From a virus: a DNA stretch of 27,038 nucleotides. Shown here piece by piece: positions 24,401 to 27,038 of the stretch; position 1 is the first letter of the stretch; the number at the start of each line of letters is the position of its first letter. The stretch lies in IMG/VR virus record IMGVR_UViG_3300046513_000078, positions 1-27,038 of that record; one strand, 5' to 3'. The position numbers and the translations under genes are program-made. The notes under the pieces are model-generated. The model saw nothing but the letters and a program-made list of their open reading frames with translations. It was not told where the DNA came from and ran no database searches.

Positions 24401-27038
24401 ATCACTTCGTCAACAACCTGTCGCACCGCGAGCTCGGCGAGAAGTATGGGCTCGACCACTCGACCGTCACCAAGCTGGTCGGTGAAAAGTATCTTGGCCC
24501 GCGCGTGCTCGCCGCGGCGCACCGGCTCGGCTATAAGCCGGACGACATCATGCACATGCTGCATGACGATGCGCCGGACGCGCCCGATGTCCGCTATGAC
24601 AAGGACGAGCACAAGGAGAAGGCCGAGGACGCGACGCCTGAGTTCTCCGACGATCGCCGGGTCGAGGGCAACGACCTCTACGGCAATGAAGACCGCGGCG
24701 TGATGCAGGGCATGGGCAAGATCAAGTCCCCCGGCGGCTCGCAGACAAACTGGAAAGACACGGGGGATTTGACCGACCAGTGGCTGAAGGCGCGCGACAA
24801 GGGCGACGCCAAGAAGCAGGCCGAGCTCGAGGCGAAAGCCAAGGAGCAGGGCTCCGACGCGTGGAAGACTTCCGAGGACCGCGGCCGTGAGGCGTGGGAG
24901 AAGCACGAGGAGACGGTCGAGAGCGGGGTCGCCTACGACGACCTGCCTGAATCGCTCCGCCGTGACTGGGATGAGTTCGTCGAGAACGGCCACGGCACGC
25001 TCGCCGACAAAGCGAAAGTTGTCGACCGGCTTAGCTCCGACGAATTCAACGAGTCCTACGAGTCGCGCTCGCACGAGTTCCGCGGTATGGAGAACGACCA
25101 CGCGCCGGTGGGCGCGGTGATGGCGGTGCTCAACCGGCTGGGGATCGGCCACGCAGTGGACGCGGTCGACCAGTGGCATGTCACGAACCGCCCCGACGCG
25201 CCCGCCGGTGTGATCAGCCTGAACCGCGACGGCACCACGCGCATCACGATCAGCGCGTCCGCGCTACAGCACGAGGGCCCGCGCTTCGTCCAGCACGTCG
25301 TCACCCATGAAGTGTTCCACGGGCTCGATCAGGCGCTGCACGGCGGCGTCTATTCGATGCAGCCCGAAATGCGCATGAATCTGGTGCACGATGAGTGGGT
25401 GCCGCACGGCGCCGTGGCGAAGGAGCTGCACGACCTGTACAGCAACGATCCAGCCGGCGGCGCCTTCGAGGCGTACTTCGACTACCCGTTCAATCGTGAC
25501 CTGCATGGTGACCTGAACCGCGCTGACGGACAAGCCGAGCTGTTTGCGCAGCTGGGGTCCATGTATAGTACCGAGCGGGGCCGCGCGGCGCTCGAGCAGC
25601 ACGCGCCGAAAGCAGCAGCATATATGCGTGAGGTGGTTAAAAATGTCAAAGAATCTCCAGAGGCGATTCAATCTCGCACGCGCGATGGCGCAGCACAGCG
25701 CGCCGAGGCGTTCGGAAATCGCTCAGCCGAAAAATCAGGATCGCCTGAAAGCGTTCCTGGAGAACGAACCGAGCTCGCCAGCCGCGGCCGAGAGTTCAAG
25801 CCCGAGCCCGTTGCCAAGCGTACCGAGCGAGCCGAGCGTGTAATCACGAAGCTGCCGCCGCCCGCACAGGGTCCGGCGCGCGCAGTCGCCACCACCCTCG
25901 GCAGCGCCGCGAAGACCGGCGCGCGCGTGCTTGCGTTCGGTCACGATCTGGCCGACTACGCGTCCCACAAGTTGGGAATGGAAGCGCCGAAGAAATACAT
26001 GAACCTGCTCAGCGAGCAGGCGGCGTATCGCAAGGGCCTGAGCGACGAGCTCGGCGTGGTGGGCAAGGACGCGAGCGCGCTCAAGTCGCACGAGAAGGAC
26101 GCCGTTGGCCGCTACAGCACCGAGGCGACCACCACGCAGAAGTGGGGCTACGTGCCCGACTGGAAGCCGAACGTCACCGTCGATCGTGGCATGCAGGCGA
26201 AGTTCGACGCGCTGCCCGCGCACGTGCAGAACGTCATCAAGGCGATGGACCGCCACGGCAACGACCAGCTCGACCGGCTCGACGCCGCCAACGCCGCGCT
26301 CAAGAAAATGCTGGGCGACGACGCCCCGCAGATCCCGGTGCCGCGTCTCGAGGGCCCGTACACGCCGCTGCGGCGCCACGGCGATTTCGTGGTCGAAGCG
26401 AAGTCGGACACCTACAAGCGCGAGGAAGCGCACGCCGCGCTGACTGGCGACCGCAAGGGGCTCGACTCGCTCAAGCAGGACCCCGAGCACTACATCTACA
26501 GCAACACGAAGTGGAAGTGGCAGGCCGACGCCCGCGCCGTCGAGCTGCGCCGCAAGTTCGGCGAGAATAACGTCGATGCGATGGCCAAGTCCGACCACAT
26601 GCGCGACAACGGCGGCACCACGTTCAACCAGCTCGCCAAGTGGAAGAACAAGATCGAGCAGATGATGGGCGAGACGCCGGCCGGCAAGGAGTATGCCGAG
26701 GCGTTCAGCAAGCAGCTCAACGATATGTATCTCAGCGCCGTCGCCGAGTCGACCGCACGGCAGGGGCAGATGCAGCGCCGCAACGTCGCCGGTGTCGAGC
26801 CGACCGAGGCACTCGAGTCGTTCTTCCAGAATGGCGAGCGCCACAACAGCTTCGTCTCGGGCCTGCTGCATGGCGACCGGGTCCAGAAGGCGATGGCGGC
26901 GATGCAGACCGAAGTCGGCCAGGGCGCCACACCGTCCGAGCGTGCGAGCCGTCAGGACATCGCCAACGAGTTCATGAAGCGGCAGACCGCGCAGATGAAC
27001 ACCCCGGCGCCGAGCCGCGTGATGGATGGCCTGATGAT
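21430..27038 (+). CDS. giant polyvalent virion protein with zincin and HTH domains (partial)
   Basis: An open frame of at least 1869 codons that runs off the window; AAGGA at 21420-21424 precedes the ATG by five bases. Residues 1-310 contain Ala/Gly-rich hydrophobic stretches (SLAAGIAAGPAAPVVFGAQA). QGELF, QGDLF and QGELF occur at 331, 362 and 437. A helical region follows to about 627. Residues 628-811 are a disordered linker overprinted by two small genes. A sigma-region-4-like HTH (LSHRELGEKYGLDHSTVTKL) starts near 997. A zincin motif HEVFH lies at 1293-1297, with Glu1370 (AELFAQ) as probable third zinc ligand. Residues 1405-1472 are a second overprinted linker. The rest is helical, with a YTPLRRHGDFVV segment recalling domains of large phage polyvalent proteins. 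Probably ejected with the DNA; enzyme roles are inferred. Confidence 0.85.
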   Translation, partial: MAALEGFEPVGGDLHHDTQQDSSGGVLHDFEPVDGTPEPHGKQGALRRLGDVGVAGLQGLAGAAQAGKGLASLASGNTSNAAIEDYRRHVTDGAAPYLVDQGAPKQALTGAQVQADLAKGYSDRQQAANRAVEEAQGFGDTAAAVMHNPSVAVMEAVKAAPSLAAGIAAGPAAPVVFGAQAAGTSAQNVLDKDPNNTAGAYKAAAIAAPVAAATTYLGGKYLTPYAEGVGAKFAGDFVGRAAGVVVDQGTQNAAMGAGSRIGENVGNGEPWSKDVASHIAGDFAVGALGGVMLRPFMGGKSALKGANEGKDTGKPADAAGEAVADPSLGQQGELFTTNPYNVGGHVDAAMQGHDTTIDAGPQGDLFDNQQGTTVPPNPTEAIRMGANRGPQEVIDQTTGVTRAPATTKENVEAAFGAETPFMGHEAATQLETQPITQGELFDSREQPHLQAAGRIQDQQAAAQAAQQQAAAVSREQAVNSLVSKLGPRADIVHEQLGQTVAGAHRFNGQDHGSTPDFTKAVDKLIEAEAKKSPVQHDAEQLLSDAWREDRVSSPDNRPENGPGPYPTMKDIDKLVKLTGINEAPNLAQAAAKIDLAIKKLGFSKAQTSLDKVNILTAWRNKILGGDPNAQTVKSEAAPGAESLGAEQSVNGQDQRSVGQVAERGAAEVQPAAEGSRPAEGAQAVQTAEVPKSQPGDVRAGPAEAAQGVAAPAAKEGGSIKLNRRMTRGRLEGQVQTPAGDVANRPERVGPDAVRPAGELRQPVHEQAGAARDGSVRSEGAADIGAPRDAAVSGRDDGAGRTAEAGGREEVTQPRAYDPNYEPPLRVQGPNKYSFPSDRAVVRIRQNFDATDVVPVAIGGDEHVNFGKDAPDGRFYIKGADKNVMFDGKGEWSTFQGQRGKYDPARYETEVARVLSELGAKPNPDLKATQKEYNERAAARARGEDVREPEEQPAAPAKPDGSAAKNEARDNLWREALKGSKKAERDFEILQDHFVNNLSHRELGEKYGLDHSTVTKLVGEKYLGPRVLAAAHRLGYKPDDIMHMLHDDAPDAPDVRYDKDEHKEKAEDATPEFSDDRRVEGNDLYGNEDRGVMQGMGKIKSPGGSQTNWKDTGDLTDQWLKARDKGDAKKQAELEAKAKEQGSDAWKTSEDRGREAWEKHEETVESGVAYDDLPESLRRDWDEFVENGHGTLADKAKVVDRLSSDEFNESYESRSHEFRGMENDHAPVGAVMAVLNRLGIGHAVDAVDQWHVTNRPDAPAGVISLNRDGTTRITISASALQHEGPRFVQHVVTHEVFHGLDQALHGGVYSMQPEMRMNLVHDEWVPHGAVAKELHDLYSNDPAGGAFEAYFDYPFNRDLHGDLNRADGQAELFAQLGSMYSTERGRAALEQHAPKAAAYMREVVKNVKESPEAIQSRTRDGAAQRAEAFGNRSAEKSGSPESVPGERTELASRGREFKPEPVAKRTERAERVITKLPPPAQGPARAVATTLGSAAKTGARVLAFGHDLADYASHKLGMEAPKKYMNLLSEQAAYRKGLSDELGVVGKDASALKSHEKDAVGRYSTEATTTQKWGYVPDWKPNVTVDRGMQAKFDALPAHVQNVIKAMDRHGNDQLDRLDAANAALKKMLGDDAPQIPVPRLEGPYTPLRRHGDFVVEAKSDTYKREEAHAALTGDRKGLDSLKQDPEHYIYSNTKWKWQADARAVELRRKFGENNVDAMAKSDHMRDNGGTTFNQLAKWKNKIEQMMGETPAGKEYAEAFSKQLNDMYLSAVAESTARQGQMQRRNVAGVEPTEALESFFQNGERHNSFVSGLLHGDRVQKAMAAMQTEVGQGATPSERASRQDIANEFMKRQTAQMNTPAPSRVMDGLM
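22420..22752 (+). other. three QGELF/QGDLF motifs in the giant protein
   Basis: QGELF (22420-22434), QGDLF (22513-22527) and QGELF (22738-22752) lie in an otherwise low-complexity region. They fit the general QxxLF form of beta-sliding-clamp-binding peptides. Surrounding residues are polar, so the motifs would be exposed. Clamp binding is inference. Confidence 0.4.
23302..23305 (+). promoter_or_regulatory. ribosome site of nested gene 1
   Basis: GGAG at 23302-23305 (in GGTGGAG) lies six bases before the ATG at 23312, inside the giant ORF. It is near-ideal in match and spacing and supports internal initiation on the giant mRNA. Confidence 0.6.
23312..23554 (+). CDS. nested gene 1: Pro/Lys-rich small protein overprinted on the giant ORF
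   Basis: An 80-residue protein read in the +1 frame relative to the giant ORF, wholly inside it. It is strongly basic and Pro-rich (KLSNLKQPPVPKVSAPSK; KPSKPPKFQNPNRAMYAQ) and probably disordered, perhaps nucleic-acid or partner binding. By hand count 69 of 80 codons end in G or C in this frame, against 43 of 80 in the giant frame over the same bases, where codons such as caa, gaa and gca suddenly become common. Unlike the Arg-rich shadow frames elsewhere in this GC-rich DNA, its composition is Lys-rich. With the good ribosome site this argues for a real gene. No family is recognised. Confidence 0.72.
   Translation: MPKLSNLKQPPVPKVSAPSKVSMGKTSVASVKSPSVAPLKSSPPPKAAAPQKGPKPSKPPKFQNPNRAMYAQDLPKPPKG
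23597..23600 (+). promoter_or_regulatory. ribosome site of nested gene 2
   Basis: GGAG at 23597-23600 is eight bases before the GTG at 23609, in the 54-base spacer after nested gene 1. Confidence 0.55.
23609..23860 (+). CDS. nested gene 2: Cys-containing small protein overprinted on the giant ORF
   Basis: An 83-residue soluble protein in the same +1 frame as nested gene 1. It begins MDDLKDKCKPLPGTSLIDPN and has three further Cys-linked residues in SCDNRC, a helix (YEAREQRISEHLGM) and a hydrophobic LYLVGTMGLAG segment before a basic end. By hand count 76 of 83 codons end in G or C in this frame, whereas only about 40% do in the giant frame across the same stretch, the strongest frame contrast in the window. 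After its TAA the giant frame regains typical codon use at once, with no start codon nearby. Normal amino acid composition and conserved-looking Cys spacing favour a folded, selected protein. Function unknown; the GTG start is inferred from the upstream GGAG. Confidence 0.78.
   Translation: MDDLKDKCKPLPGTSLIDPNAWDPMQFDQQVSCDNRCTSKQEPHETAAYEAREQRISEHLGMPLYLVGTMGLAGPRKLVGGKK
25630..25635 (+). promoter_or_regulatory. ribosome site of nested gene 3
   Basis: GAGGTG at 25630-25635 is a full match to the anti-Shine-Dalgarno core and lies seven bases before ATG 25643, with an AT-rich spacer (GTTAAAA). It is one of the best ribosome sites in the window although it lies inside a longer gene. Confidence 0.65.
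25643..25843 (+). CDS. nested gene 3: 66-residue protein overprinted on the giant ORF
   Basis: A 66-residue protein in the +1 frame of the giant ORF, starting MSKNLQRRFNLARAMAQH. The first 45 residues are basic and helical (RSEIAQPKNQDRLKAFLENE); the rest is a Ser/Pro-rich tail ending PSEPSV. The frame extends upstream to an ATG at 25544, but the GAGGTG site places the start at 25643. By hand count 48 of 66 codons end in G or C here, against 36 of 66 in the giant frame. It lies directly after the zincin domain and covers the linker to the C-terminal part. Function unknown; a basic helix could contact nucleic acid or membrane. Confidence 0.65.
   Translation: MSKNLQRRFNLARAMAQHSAPRRSEIAQPKNQDRLKAFLENEPSSPAAAESSSPSPLPSVPSEPSV

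Noticed and set aside
19558-25179. Very long open frame on the - strand (about 1873 codons)
   Set aside because: It mirrors two or three real + strand genes. Its translation is dominated by Arg, Leu, His and Val, as expected when G/C-ending codons are read in antisense. It spans several + strand gene boundaries and has no operon context.
1-27038. tRNA genes, CRISPR arrays, insertion sequences, integrase or attachment sites
   Set aside because: I looked for cloverleaf-like sequences, regularly spaced repeats, transposase motifs and recombinase genes and saw none. A covariance-model scan would be needed to exclude tRNA-like elements fully.

Overview
The window is the late (morphogenesis and lysis) region of a tailed phage or prophage. 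Every supportable gene is on the + strand, packed tightly and often overlapping by ATGA/GTGA. The gene set is that of a podovirus (short-tailed phage): terminase, portal, scaffold, major capsid protein, tailspike, adaptor-like proteins, tail nozzle-like protein and ejection-type internal virion proteins, with no tape measure, tail tube or sheath. High GC with G/C-ending codons suggests a high-GC proteobacterial host, perhaps Burkholderiales or Xanthomonadales; this is inferred from composition and gene order only.

Layout. 1-2196: end of an upstream gene, a small conserved-type phage protein, probable small terminase and large terminase. 2197-5079: portal, two small proteins, and intergenic gaps holding a recurring GTTAGCA motif and a three-copy direct repeat. 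5080-7562: scaffold, major capsid protein, a probable capsid accessory protein and two hairpins. 7586-11572: a 1328-residue tailspike with beta-helix and SGNH-esterase domains. 11585-14051: two head-tail adaptor-like proteins and a His-rich tail-collar protein. 14096-15953: lysis region (TM/coiled-coil protein, GH108 endolysin, 3-TM holin and small proteins). 15955-18445: tail nozzle-like protein, a small protein and a GNAT acetyltransferase. 18442-21420: two internal virion (ejection) protein candidates. 21430 to beyond 27038: a giant polyvalent-type ORF of at least 1869 codons.

The most interesting signal is inside the giant ORF. It carries an HExxH zincin domain, a sigma-region-4-like helix-turn-helix and three QGELF/QGDLF motifs. 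Two of its linkers hold three complete small genes (23312-23554, 23609-23860, 25643-25843), all in the same +1 frame and each with a good Shine-Dalgarno sequence. In those stretches third-position GC is high in the nested frame and collapses in the giant frame, then returns to the giant frame without any restart codon. This looks like gene overprinting in the disordered linkers of a virion protein.

How the genes work together: terminase and portal package DNA into a scaffolded capsid; adaptors and nozzle close the head; the tailspike and collar protein recognise and probably modify surface glycan; the internal proteins and giant polyprotein are probably ejected into the cell; holin and endolysin release progeny.
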